Of a stretch of DNA of 44,313 nt, positions 1-11,588 are shown piece by piece. Numbering within the stretch: position 1 is the first letter of the stretch; each line of letters starts with the position of its first letter. The stretch is from assembly GCA_903927745.1 (NCBI GenBank), contig CAIYOH010000164.1, positions 1 through 44,313 of the forward strand. Reading direction: 5' to 3'. The position numbers and the translations under genes were made by a program. The notes beneath the pieces were generated by a model. The model made no database searches. It was not told the origin of the DNA and was given only the letters and a program-made list of their open reading frames with translations. Source of the stretch: an uncultured Mycobacteriaceae bacterium (GTDB lineage: Bacteria; Actinomycetota; Actinomycetes; Mycobacteriales; Mycobacteriaceae).

Positions 1-857
1 CGCTGGACCCGCGCTCCGCCACCGCTGTTGTCGGTGACGCCCAGGCCGAGGAAGGCCGTCGGCCCGATGTGGGTGGTCCGCGATGCGGTGCCGGACCTGA
101 TCTGGTTGGCGACTCCCATCGCGAAGCCGATCGGAATGGCGAATCCCTGTCCGCCGGAGAACTTGTAGCTGTCGCTGGCGGCGGTGTTCATGCCGATCAC
201 CTGGCCGCCGCTGTTGACCATGGGTCCACCGGAGTCGCCCGGCCTGATCGGGGCGTCGGCTTGGATCAGCCCGCCCAGCTCCTCATTAGCACCGGTCAGG
301 GTGTCGGTCGCCGAGACGCTCTGGTTGACCGCGACCACACGGCCGGCCACCGCGCTGGGCATCCCGCCCTGGCCACCGGCGTTGCCCAGCGCGATGACGG
401 GTTCGCCGACGGCGATCCCGCCACCGATGACGGCGGTCGGGAGTCCCGACGCGCCCCGCAACTGCACCACGGCGACGTCCTGCGTCCGGTCGTAGCCGAC
501 CACGTCGACGGGGTAGGTCTGGCCGTCGCTGACGGAGAACGCGTTGATCTCCGTAGCGCCCGCGATCACGTGGTTGTTGGTCAGGATGACGCCGCTGGGG
601 TCGAGGACGATGCCGGTGCCCGCCCCGACCGCGTTGTTGTAGCCGAACCTGGTGTTGATGTTGACGATCTGCGAGGCCACCTGGCCGATCATCGCCGACG
701 GGTCGAGCGGCGCCAGGGGACGGGCCGGGGCGGAAAACCCCGGAGGTGCAGCGAGTGCGGGCGCCGTGCCGGATGCAAGCCCCAGCCCGGACCCCAGCCC
801 GACCACGGTCAGCGCGCTGACGGATCTCAAACCCCAGCGACGGTGCGATCTGCTCAT
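1..857 (-). CDS. pepA: Secreted trypsin-like serine protease PepA (3' end beyond window)
   Basis: Exported HtrA-like serine protease of the Mtb32A/PepA (Rv0125) family. The visible 285 residues start at ATG 857, preceded by a good ribosome site (AAAGGTGAG). A signal peptide occupies roughly residues 1-37, ending at Ala-Leu-Ala-Ala. The chymotrypsin-fold domain carries the triad His96 (in NNHVIAG), Asp127 (in RTQDVAV) and Ser209 (in PGDSGGP). The end of the visible part (TAFLGLGV) is where the family enters its C-terminal PDZ domain, which lies outside the window; the family is about 355 residues. It is divergent from the F420-type gene at 1031, with its own -10 at 880-885. Role: proteolysis in the envelope or secreted space; the substrate is not known. 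Identification is by clear recall of the family sequence. Confidence 0.95.
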   Translation of the reverse strand, partial: MSRSHRRWGLRSVSALTVVGLGSGLGLASGTAPALAAPPGFSAPARPLAPLDPSAMIGQVASQIVNINTRFGYNNAVGAGTGIVLDPSGVILTNNHVIAGATEINAFSVSDGQTYPVDVVGYDRTQDVAVVQLRGASGLPTAVIGGGIAVGEPVIALGNAGGQGGMPSAVAGRVVAVNQSVSATDTLTGANEELGGLIQADAPIRPGDSGGPMVNSGGQVIGMNTAASDSYKFSGGQGFAIPIGFAMGVANQIRSGTASRTTHIGPTAFLGLGVTDNSGGGARVQ

Positions 858-879
858 GCCTCACCTTTCTTCACCCATA

Positions 880-885
880 ACCGTA
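880..885 (-). promoter_or_regulatory. -10 element for pepA
   Basis: On the minus strand this reads TACGGT, fitting the mycobacterial TANNNT -10. Transcription would begin about 7 nt downstream, leaving a leader of about 16 nt that holds the pepA ribosome site. A short dyad (GCAG-ACCG-CTGC) lies just upstream at about 888-899. Confidence 0.4.
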
Positions 886-1018
886 ATGCAGACCGCTGCA
901 GATGGCCCTCGCACACCGCGTGTCAGCCCCTGATTGTGTGGGCTTGTGCAGCCAGTGCCGCCGGAACTTCTCTGCGAGCGTAACCACAACCGGCACGGCC
1001 CGAAGCCGACGGCGACCC

Positions 1019-1024
1019 TAAGCT
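1019..1024 (+). promoter_or_regulatory. -10 element giving a leaderless start at 1031
   Basis: TAAGCT fits TANNNT and ends 7 nt before the GTG at 1031. No ribosome site precedes that GTG, so a leaderless mRNA is likely. This is the reason for preferring 1031 over the in-frame ATG at 1046. Confidence 0.5.
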
Positions 1025-1030
1025 GACCCG

Positions 1031-1483
1031 GTGGGCGCTGACCGCATGGCAGGCTTCGACTCCAGGGCCAGCTTCACCCGCTCACCAGTGGCTCGTCTGG
1101 CCACCGCCTCGCCCGACGGCACACCCCATCTGGTTCCGGTGGTGTTCGCCTTCGACGATGGCCCGGACGCGGACGGCGACCCGGATGGCGGCGTGATCTA
1201 CACCGCCGTCGACGCGAAGCCCAAAACCACCCGGCGGTTGCGCCGCCTGGCCAACATTCACGACAACCCGCAGGTCTGTCTGCTGGTCGATCACTACAGC
1301 GACGACTGGACACGATTGTGGTGGGTGCGGGTCGACGGCGTCGCCGCGGTTCACCACGATGGCGACCCGATGGCGGCGGGCCAGCGGCTGCTGCGGGCGA
1401 AGTATCCCCAGTACCAATCGGTCCCGATCGACGGCCCGGTGATCGCGGTCACGGTACGCCGTTGGTCAAGCTGGCACGCCTGA
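1031..1483 (+). CDS. PPOX-class F420-dependent oxidoreductase-like protein (Rv0121c type)
   Basis: A 150-residue protein of the split-barrel flavin/F420-binding fold, like the TIGR03668 group that includes Rv0121c. Visible family features are the N-terminal [18 protein letters not shown] segment (beta strand, D/G turn, HLVPVVF), the conserved K-P-K-T-T-R segment near residues 60-65, and a C-terminal YPQY...V-I-A-V-T-V-RRW strand. Length is normal for the family. Such proteins bind F420 and reduce unsaturated or quinone-like substrates; the substrate here is unknown. Leaderless GTG start at 1031 (see -10 at 1019); ATG 1046 is the alternative. It is followed 30 bp later by a membrane-protein gene with its own promoter. 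Confidence 0.8.
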   Translation: MGADRMAGFDSRASFTRSPVARLATASPDGTPHLVPVVFAFDDGPDADGDPDGGVIYTAVDAKPKTTRRLRRLANIHDNPQVCLLVDHYSDDWTRLWWVRVDGVAAVHHDGDPMAAGQRLLRAKYPQYQSVPIDGPVIAVTVRRWSSWHA

Positions 1484-1501
1484 GCCGCACGACGGGAGCG
1501 G

Positions 1502-1507
1502 TATCGT
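1502..1507 (+). promoter_or_regulatory. -10 element giving a leaderless start at 1514
   Basis: TATCGT fits TANNNT and ends 7 nt before ATG 1514, which has no ribosome site. This supports ATG 1514 over the later in-frame ATG 1526. Confidence 0.5.
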
Positions 1508-1513
1508 CATCCC

Positions 1514-2026
1514 ATGATTCGTCCCATGATCGAGGTACTCGCCCTGTCGACGGTCAACGGGCTTCCCGCGCACATCCTGCTCAATCACGTCGTCGTGGTC
1601 CTGGGACCCCTGGCGGCCATTCTCGCGGTGCTGTGCGCGGTGTGGCCCGCGGCGCGGCGGCGGCTCATCTGGCAGGTTCTGCTGCTGGCCGCGGGGACGC
1701 TGGTGGCGGTTCCGCTGACCACCGATTCAGGTGGATGGCTGGCCGCCCGGGTCGGTGACTCGCCCGCGCTCAATCTGCATGCCGGCTACGGCGACACCCT
1801 CATCTACTTCGTGGGGGCGTTGGTGGCGGCCGTCGCGCTGCTGGCCGCGGTGCACGTCAGGCAGCGGCGCGGAGCACGAATCCCCGTCGCCGTCCACGTC
1901 GTGGTCGGGGTGCTGGTGCTCGCCACGGCGGGCGGCACCCTGTACCGGACCTATCTGGTCGGCGATTCCGGGGCGCGGGCCGCGTGGGGTGACGTGCCGT
2001 CAACCGTGAAATCATCGGCCCCATAA
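1514..2026 (+). CDS. Four-helix membrane protein, DUF2231-like
   Basis: A 170-residue integral membrane protein with about four hydrophobic segments: residues 20-45, 53-72, 93-115 and 123-145. The pattern of N-terminal GLPAHILLNH, a central LNLHAGYGD loop and a C-terminal YRTYLVGDSGARAAWG resembles the DUF2231 group of predicted inner-membrane proteins, in which histidines at helix ends are conserved. No catalytic motif is visible and the function is unknown. It lies 30 bp after the F420-type gene but has its own leaderless promoter, so the two may be separately transcribed. Confidence 0.65.
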   Translation: MIRPMIEVLALSTVNGLPAHILLNHVVVVLGPLAAILAVLCAVWPAARRRLIWQVLLLAAGTLVAVPLTTDSGGWLAARVGDSPALNLHAGYGDTLIYFVGALVAAVALLAAVHVRQRRGARIPVAVHVVVGVLVLATAGGTLYRTYLVGDSGARAAWGDVPSTVKSSAP

Positions 2027-2097
2027 CGTACCGTGGTGTCGTTTGCGGCGTTCCCGGCATCTCGCCGGGTCCCGAAAGGTCTGGGAATGTTAGGAAT

Positions 2098-2134
2098 GTC
2101 TCGAAGGGTCTCGAAGGTCGGAGGGTCTCGAAGG
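2098..2134 (+). repeat. Three copies of GTCTCGAAGG just upstream of ldtA
   Basis: The decamer GTCTCGAAGG occurs at 2098-2107, 2108-2117 (directly adjacent) and 2125-2134. The last copy overlaps the ldtA ribosome site. A related GTCCCGAAAG lies at about 2070. It could be a regulator-binding array, an mRNA structure element or slippage. Confidence 0.7.
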
Positions 2135-2142
2135 TGAAACCC

Positions 2143-2892
2143 ATGCGTGGAGCCGTCCATCGTCTTCTCGCTGCGGTGGCGATCACGGCGCTCGGCCTGT
2201 TCGGCACCGCGGCCCCCGGCCGGGCAGCCGTCGGGGTTGCCGTCCCGGCAATCGCCTCGGTGTCGCCGGCGACCGGCGCGGTAGTGGGAGTCGCCCACCC
2301 GATCGTGGTGACGTTCGCCGCGCCCGTCACCGATCGGGCCGGCGCCGAACGGTCGATTCGCGTCACCTCGCCGAGCGGCATGCCCGGCCACTTCGAGTGG
2401 GTCGCCGACACCGTTGTGCAATGGGTTCCGGCGCGGTACTGGCCCGCCCACTCCCACGTATCGGTCGGTGTTCAGGCGTTGACAACCGGGTTCGGGACCG
2501 GTGACGCGCTACTCGGCGTGGCGAGCATCTCCGCGCACACCTTCACCGTCAGCCGCAACGGCGAGGTGCTGCGCACCATGCCGGCGTCCATGGGTAAGCC
2601 CACCCGGCCGACGCCGATCGGCAACTTCTCCGCCCTGGAAAAGCAGCGCAGCGTGGTGATGGACTCGCGCACCATCGGCATCCCCCTGAGTTCGCCGGAG
2701 GGGTACAAGATCACCGCCCAGTACGCGGTGCGCGTCACGTGGGGCGGGGTCTACGTGCACTCGGCGCCGTGGTCGATCGACTCACAGGGCAACTCCAACG
2801 TCAGCCACGGGTGCATCAACCTGAGCCCCGACAACGCCGCCTGGTATTTCAACGAGGTCAACGTCGGTGACCCCATCAACGTCGTGGGCTGA
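2143..2892 (+). CDS. ldtA: L,D-transpeptidase LdtA (LdtMt1 type)
   Basis: Exported L,D-transpeptidase that makes 3-3 cross-links between meso-diaminopimelate residues of peptidoglycan. From ATG 2143 the protein is 249 residues, against 251 for M. tuberculosis LdtMt1 (Rv0116c). A signal peptide spans about residues 1-28. An Ig-like domain follows (ASVSPATGAVVGV... to about residue 120). The YkuD catalytic domain contains RPTPIGNF, YVHSAPWS (catalytic-region histidine) and SHGCINLS with the nucleophile Cys224. ATG 2143 is chosen because AAGGTGA lies 6 nt upstream and it matches the known N-terminus; an in-frame GTG at 2134 is possible. Its DNA neighbourhood matches the Rv0107c-Rv0125 region. 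Confidence 0.95.
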   Translation: MRGAVHRLLAAVAITALGLFGTAAPGRAAVGVAVPAIASVSPATGAVVGVAHPIVVTFAAPVTDRAGAERSIRVTSPSGMPGHFEWVADTVVQWVPARYWPAHSHVSVGVQALTTGFGTGDALLGVASISAHTFTVSRNGEVLRTMPASMGKPTRPTPIGNFSALEKQRSVVMDSRTIGIPLSSPEGYKITAQYAVRVTWGGVYVHSAPWSIDSQGNSNVSHGCINLSPDNAAWYFNEVNVGDPINVVG

Positions 2893-2905
2893 CAGAGCGC
2901 ACCGT

Positions 2906-3045
2906 CAGGCGTGCTCGTCCAGCGATAACGCGAGCACCGCGGTGGGCATCCTCGAGGCGTAGAGGCCGGCCCGCTCCTGCGGCGTCAACGCCCAGGCCTC
3001 GGCGAGCATCGTGGCCAAACGCCGCAGCAGCGCAAGCATCCCCAT
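2906..3045 (-). CDS. Possible 46-residue small protein
   Basis: A short minus-strand frame, ATG 3045 to TGA, that I do not recognise. It is worth listing because 43 of 46 codons end in G or C, while the same frame upstream of the ATG loses that bias. A TANNNT element (TACTGT) ends 9 nt before the ATG. The predicted peptide is Leu/Ala/Arg-rich and amphipathic (LALLRRLATMLAEAW), then LTPQERAGLYASRMPTAVLA. It lies 55 bp downstream of the acyltransferase gene on the same strand and tail-to-tail with ldtA. It could also be a remnant of a lost gene, since H37Rv has several genes between these two neighbours. Confidence 0.35.
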
Positions 3046-3053
3046 GCTGCGTG

Positions 3054-3059
3054 ACAGTA
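3054..3059 (-). promoter_or_regulatory. Candidate -10 for the 46-residue ORF
   Basis: Reads TACTGT on the minus strand and ends 9 nt before ATG 3045, an arrangement seen at many starts in this window. It overlaps no recognised gene. Confidence 0.3.
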
Positions 3060-3099
3060 CTCCGGCATCGTCAATCCTGGTGACGAAAACACAGCGTTG

Positions 3100-5097
3100 T
3101 CACCGCAGGGATTCCTCGAGCCACGGGGTCAGCCACGTCACGCCTTCCGGGGTGAGGTGGACGCCGTCGCTGCGGACCCGGACGCCGTCGACCTTGGCGG
3201 TGTACACACCATCCGGGCAGAGCTTCTTGTTCAGGTCCAGGATCGAGACGCCGCGGTGATGACCAACCGTGGTGCGCAGCATGGTGTTCCACTGGTTGAC
3301 CCGGTCGGGCTGGTCCTCGGGGTACAGGCGCCCGTCCGGCGTCTCGCCGCCGCGGCTGTAGGGCACGGTGGCGACCACGACGCGCACCCCGGCGCCGGTG
3401 AGGATGTCCAGAGCCCGTTCCAGCTCGCCGTTGAGGTATGCGTCGAAGGCCGGGGAGCCGATGTGGGTCCACCGCCCCTCGTTGACGCGGTCGACGGTCT
3501 CCCAGCGGCCGATCACCAACAGGGTGACGTCCGGCTGGTCCCGGTTGACCTGCTTCGACCATCGGATGGGCCAGCTGTCGCATTCCGGTTTCTGCTCCAG
3601 GGTTTCCCCGATGTAGCGGTAGGGCGAGCCGCGCACCAGGCTGCAGCCGACGACGGTGTGGTCGAGGAATGCGAACCCCGGCGTCGGCGGCAGGTAGTGC
3701 ATCCAGGTCCAGCCGATCGAATCGCCGAACACCGACACGGTGAAGGGCCGGTTGGGATCCCGGGGTCTCGGGTGGGTCCAGTCCGGTGGTGACGGGGAGA
3801 CAGCCGCCACCGCCGCGACGCCTGGCGGCAGGCCCGGCTCGCGCAGAGCGGAGCCGGCGCCAACCGGCACCAGCAGCAGGATCACCGCGGCGGCGGTGAC
3901 CATGCTCGCGGCCGCCAACGGCAGCAACGGCACCGCCACCGGGCGCCAGCGCCGGACGGGCTGCTCGACAAGCCACCATGATCCGGCCGCCACAGCGACC
4001 GTTGCGACGCACCGGGCGGCGAACAGCGGCAGTCCGGTCCAGCCGGTGCGTTCGCCGTTGAGGGCCATGAAGATCGGCCAGTGCCACAGATACACGCCGT
4101 AGGAGATGGTGCCCAGCCAGGTCAGCGGGCCCCAGGCGAGGATGCGGGCGGCCGCCCCGCGCTGCTCCACCGCGATCGGCGCGACGACGAGGACGGCGGC
4201 GAGAGCGACGCCGGTCAGCAGTCCGTGGCGGAACTCGCCGGCGCTGCCCGTCGCGTAGTGCGCGGCGGCGGCCAGGCCGGCCAGGCCGATCAGCGGCAGC
4301 ACGCGGGCCGCCCGCCGCCCCCACCGGGTTCGGATCAGGCACCAGCCGCGGTTGAGCGCCGGCCAGTCCCCAACCAGCAGGGCCGCCGCCGCAGAACCGA
4401 TCAGCAATGCCTGCGCCCGGGTGTCGGTGCCGAAATAGACCCGGTCGCGGGTGTCGTCGGAGGCGAGGACGGTGGCGACCACGGCGGAGCCCAGCGCGCC
4501 CGCGGCGGCGATCGCGAACATCGCCAACCGCACCTCACCCACGGTCGCCCGGGCGAAGCGGCGCCTGGCCCACTGCGCCAGCAGCAGGGTCGCCCCGATC
4601 AGCAGCATCGGCCAGAGCACGTAGTACTGCTCCTCGACCCCCAGCGACCAGGTGTGCTGCAGCGGTGACGGTGCGCCCCGGGTGAAGTAGTCGGTCCTGG
4701 TGGCCACGAACCGCCAGTTGGCAACCCACAGGAACGCCGCAACGGCGTCGCCGCGCAGACCGTCCAGGGACTGGTCGGGAAGCAGCCCGCGGGCGGCGAC
4801 GACAGTGAGCACCATCAGCACCAGGGCCGGCAACAACCGGCGCGCCCGCCGAATCCAGAAGGCCGCCACGCCGATGCGGCCGGCGCGTCCCAGCTCGTCC
4901 AGCAGCAGCGCCGTGATGAGGAAACCGCTGAGGACGAAAAAGACGTCGACGCCGATGAATCCGCCGGTCAACCCGGTCACGCCGCCGTGCCCGACGAGCA
5001 CCAGGGCAACGGCTATGCCGCGCAGCCCGTCCAGCGCCGGGATGCCGCCGCGCCGTTCGGGCCGATCCCGGACCGCTAGCCGGCCCTTGCGGCGCAC
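3100..5097 (-). CDS. Membrane acyltransferase (acyltransferase-3) fused to SGNH domain, Rv0111 type
   Basis: A 665-residue OafA/YrhL-type protein. The N-terminal acyltransferase-3 domain (about residues 18-375) starts with PALDGLRGIAVALVLVGHGG, whose His is the conserved family histidine, and has about ten membrane segments. The C-terminal SGNH-hydrolase domain (about 450-665) carries the Ser block FGDS (Ser460) and the Asp644-Gly-Val-His647 block. The family transfers acyl groups, often acetyl, to envelope glycans. The homologue is Rv0111. The start is GTG 5097; the reading frame stays open for more than 150 nt upstream but holds no better start codon. A minus-strand TACGAT at 5251-5256 may be the promoter, giving a leader of about 145 nt. 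Confidence 0.88.
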   Translation of the reverse strand: MRRKGRLAVRDRPERRGGIPALDGLRGIAVALVLVGHGGVTGLTGGFIGVDVFFVLSGFLITALLLDELGRAGRIGVAAFWIRRARRLLPALVLMVLTVVAARGLLPDQSLDGLRGDAVAAFLWVANWRFVATRTDYFTRGAPSPLQHTWSLGVEEQYYVLWPMLLIGATLLLAQWARRRFARATVGEVRLAMFAIAAAGALGSAVVATVLASDDTRDRVYFGTDTRAQALLIGSAAAALLVGDWPALNRGWCLIRTRWGRRAARVLPLIGLAGLAAAAHYATGSAGEFRHGLLTGVALAAVLVVAPIAVEQRGAAARILAWGPLTWLGTISYGVYLWHWPIFMALNGERTGWTGLPLFAARCVATVAVAAGSWWLVEQPVRRWRPVAVPLLPLAAASMVTAAAVILLLVPVGAGSALREPGLPPGVAAVAAVSPSPPDWTHPRPRDPNRPFTVSVFGDSIGWTWMHYLPPTPGFAFLDHTVVGCSLVRGSPYRYIGETLEQKPECDSWPIRWSKQVNRDQPDVTLLVIGRWETVDRVNEGRWTHIGSPAFDAYLNGELERALDILTGAGVRVVVATVPYSRGGETPDGRLYPEDQPDRVNQWNTMLRTTVGHHRGVSILDLNKKLCPDGVYTAKVDGVRVRSDGVHLTPEGVTWLTPWLEESLR

Positions 5098-5311
5098 CGG
5101 AGCGATCCACCGGGGCCGCCCAGCAGCGTCCGCCGGTGCAGGGTCTACCCCGCCCGGCTCAACGCTTGCTGTCGGCGGACCCTGACCACCGTCTTGCCCG
5201 GCGCCGTGATTGATGCCGATACGTCGCTGCCCCTCGTCTCGATCGGCACAATCGTAGTTGCGGGACAGCGGGATTCGGGGGACGACACGCGAGGGGCCGG
5301 CAACTGCTTCG
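5098..5311. other. Gap between acyltransferase and SRPBCC genes
   Basis: No complete gene was found here. The minus-strand frame of the acyltransferase stays open across it without an ATG, GTG or TTG. A minus-strand TACGAT at 5251-5256 is a possible -10. Confidence 0.5.
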
Positions 5312-5779
5312 CTACACCCCGGATGTCTCGAAGTGACGGCGAATGCCCGCCAGCATCTCGACGTGCGCCTTGACCCCTTCGCGGATCGTCACCCCGGCCA
5401 GGGGCCGCGGGGCGGAAAATCGGACCCGCTCGGTGACGCGGGTGCCGGTGGGAATCGGCTCGAAGCTGACCACCCCCCGCAGGTGAATGCCGGGTGGCTG
5501 GTCGGCCTCGGTGATCACGTCACCGTCGGCGGCCACGCACAGCCGCGCGCGATAGGTGATCGTCATCGTGAACGGGCCCACGGGGACGCGGTCGACAACC
5601 CGGTAGATCCGCTCGAATCCGCCACCGGTCTGGCCACTGGACACCAACTCCACCGACACGATCAGCGGATGGACTGCCCTGATGTTGTTCAGATCCACAT
5701 AGAAGTCGCGGACCTGCTCGGGCGGGGCGGGCACGTCGTCGCTCATCGTGCGCTCGGTGTGGACGTACCACCAGCTCAT
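5312..5779 (-). CDS. SRPBCC-family ligand-binding protein
   Basis: A 155-residue START/SRPBCC (polyketide cyclase-like) protein. It opens with WWYVHTERTMSDDVPAPPEQV, typical of the first strand and helix of this fold, then VVSFEPIPTGTRVTERVRF and a C-terminal long helix ending RRHFETSG. Such proteins bind hydrophobic ligands in a helix-grip cavity; no catalytic residues can be named. Its ATG (5779-5777) overlaps the TGA of the rhomboid gene (5778-5776) in an ATGA junction, so translation is probably coupled. In H37Rv I recall the rhomboid (Rv0110) and acyltransferase (Rv0111) as direct neighbours, so this gene sits between two normally adjacent genes. Confidence 0.8.
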   Translation of the reverse strand: MSWWYVHTERTMSDDVPAPPEQVRDFYVDLNNIRAVHPLIVSVELVSSGQTGGGFERIYRVVDRVPVGPFTMTITYRARLCVAADGDVITEADQPPGIHLRGVVSFEPIPTGTRVTERVRFSAPRPLAGVTIREGVKAHVEMLAGIRRHFETSGV

Positions 5780-6633
5780 GGGGACAGCTCCGCGAGCAGA
5801 CCGGCCGTGCGCCACCCCACCAGCGCGGCCAACACGACGAACACGCCGATCGTGACCGCCACTCCGACCACTGTGCGACGGGCCTCGGGCGGGTAGACGT
5901 ACGCGGCGGCGACCAGCGCGCCCGTCACCAGGCCGCCGATATGCGCCTGCCAGCTGATCTGCTGCCCACTGATCGCCGGGAAGACGAAGGTGAAGACCAA
6001 GTTGAGCACGATGACCCAGGCCACCCCGCGGACGTCCAGCGACAAGCGCTTGCCCACCACGAACATCGCCCCGAACAGCCCGTAGATGGCGCCCGAGGCG
6101 CCCGCGGTGGGCACCTCGAGCGGCGACAGCAGGTAAACCAGTACGGAGCCACCCAGCCCGCTCAGCGCATACAGCGCCCCGAATCGCGTTCGGCCCAGCC
6201 ACCTTTCGAGCGGAGGCCCGACGAAGTACAACGCCACCATGTTGAACATCAGGTGCGTGAGGCCGAAGTGCAGGAACGCCGACGTCACCAGGCGGTCGAA
6301 CTGTCCGTGGGCGACGGCCGGCGGCCACAGGACGTACCGCCGTTCGACGTCCTTCGACGCTGTCTCGGCGACGAAGGCCGCCAGGTTGACCGCGATCAGC
6401 GCGTAGGTGACCACCGGCAGGCCGGATCCCCGCGCCCCGACACCCGGCTGGCGAACGGTCCTAGCCCCCGCCTCGACGCACTCCACGCACTGATGCCCCA
6501 CGGCGGCCTCGCGCATGCAGTCCGAGCAAATGGGGCGCTCGCATCGGTTGCAGCGGACGTGCGCCGGGTGCGCCGGGTGCCGATAGCAACTCGGCGCCAC
6601 GATCGGCGATGGCGGCGCGCTCTCCTGACTCAC
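5776..6633 (-). CDS. Rhomboid-family intramembrane serine protease (Rv0110 type)
   Basis: A 285-residue protein from GTG 6633. The N-terminal 55 residues form a B-box-like zinc-binding region (CYRHP, CNRCERPICSDCM, GHQCVEC). The rhomboid domain follows with about six or seven membrane helices. The catalytic Ser180 lies in GASGAIYG and His231 in QAHIGG; His122, His127 and Asn131 (HFGLTHLMFN) form the oxyanion region. It should cleave transmembrane segments of membrane proteins; substrates are unknown. A start at GTG 6720 is possible but would run into the ctpI promoter region and add a composition-poor stretch, so 6633 is preferred. Translationally coupled to the SRPBCC gene. Confidence 0.88.
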   Translation of the reverse strand: MSQESAPPSPIVAPSCYRHPAHPAHVRCNRCERPICSDCMREAAVGHQCVECVEAGARTVRQPGVGARGSGLPVVTYALIAVNLAAFVAETASKDVERRYVLWPPAVAHGQFDRLVTSAFLHFGLTHLMFNMVALYFVGPPLERWLGRTRFGALYALSGLGGSVLVYLLSPLEVPTAGASGAIYGLFGAMFVVGKRLSLDVRGVAWVIVLNLVFTFVFPAISGQQISWQAHIGGLVTGALVAAAYVYPPEARRTVVGVAVTIGVFVVLAALVGWRTAGLLAELSP

Positions 6634-6671
6634 CGCACTATTGTCCCGCACCCGTGGTCGGCCACGTTTTG

Positions 6672-6677
6672 TAGACT
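6672..6677 (+). promoter_or_regulatory. Extended -10 for ctpI
   Basis: TAGACT preceded by TG (TG-TAGACT) fits an extended mycobacterial -10. Transcription would start near 6684, leaving a leader of about 48 nt before GTG 6732. It lies in the short divergent region shared with the rhomboid gene. Confidence 0.45.
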
Positions 6678-6731
6678 CGTCACTGCACCCGGCATCACGG
6701 GCGTGATCGAAGGGTGACACAGGGTGACTGA

Positions 6732-11570
<4,839 letters not shown>

Positions 11571-11573
11571 ACC

Positions 11574-11588
11574 CGGGATCACATCCCG
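11574..11588. terminator. Stem-loop between convergent genes
   Basis: CGGGAT-CAC-ATCCCG is a perfect 6-bp stem with a 3-nt loop, filling the 18-bp gap between ctpI and the minus-strand reductase gene. It could end transcription in both directions. There is no T-tract, as is common in mycobacteria. Confidence 0.45.

Noticed and set aside
69-983. Long plus-strand frame opposite pepA
   Set aside because: It is antisense to a clear serine protease with an intact catalytic triad; its peptide is Asp/Arg/Gly-rich as expected from high-GC shadow frames.
5780-6328. Fusion of an upstream frame to the SRPBCC protein (338 residues)
   Set aside because: The N-terminal part is a shifted frame of the rhomboid gene; the SRPBCC gene has its own ATG at 5779 in an ATGA overlap.
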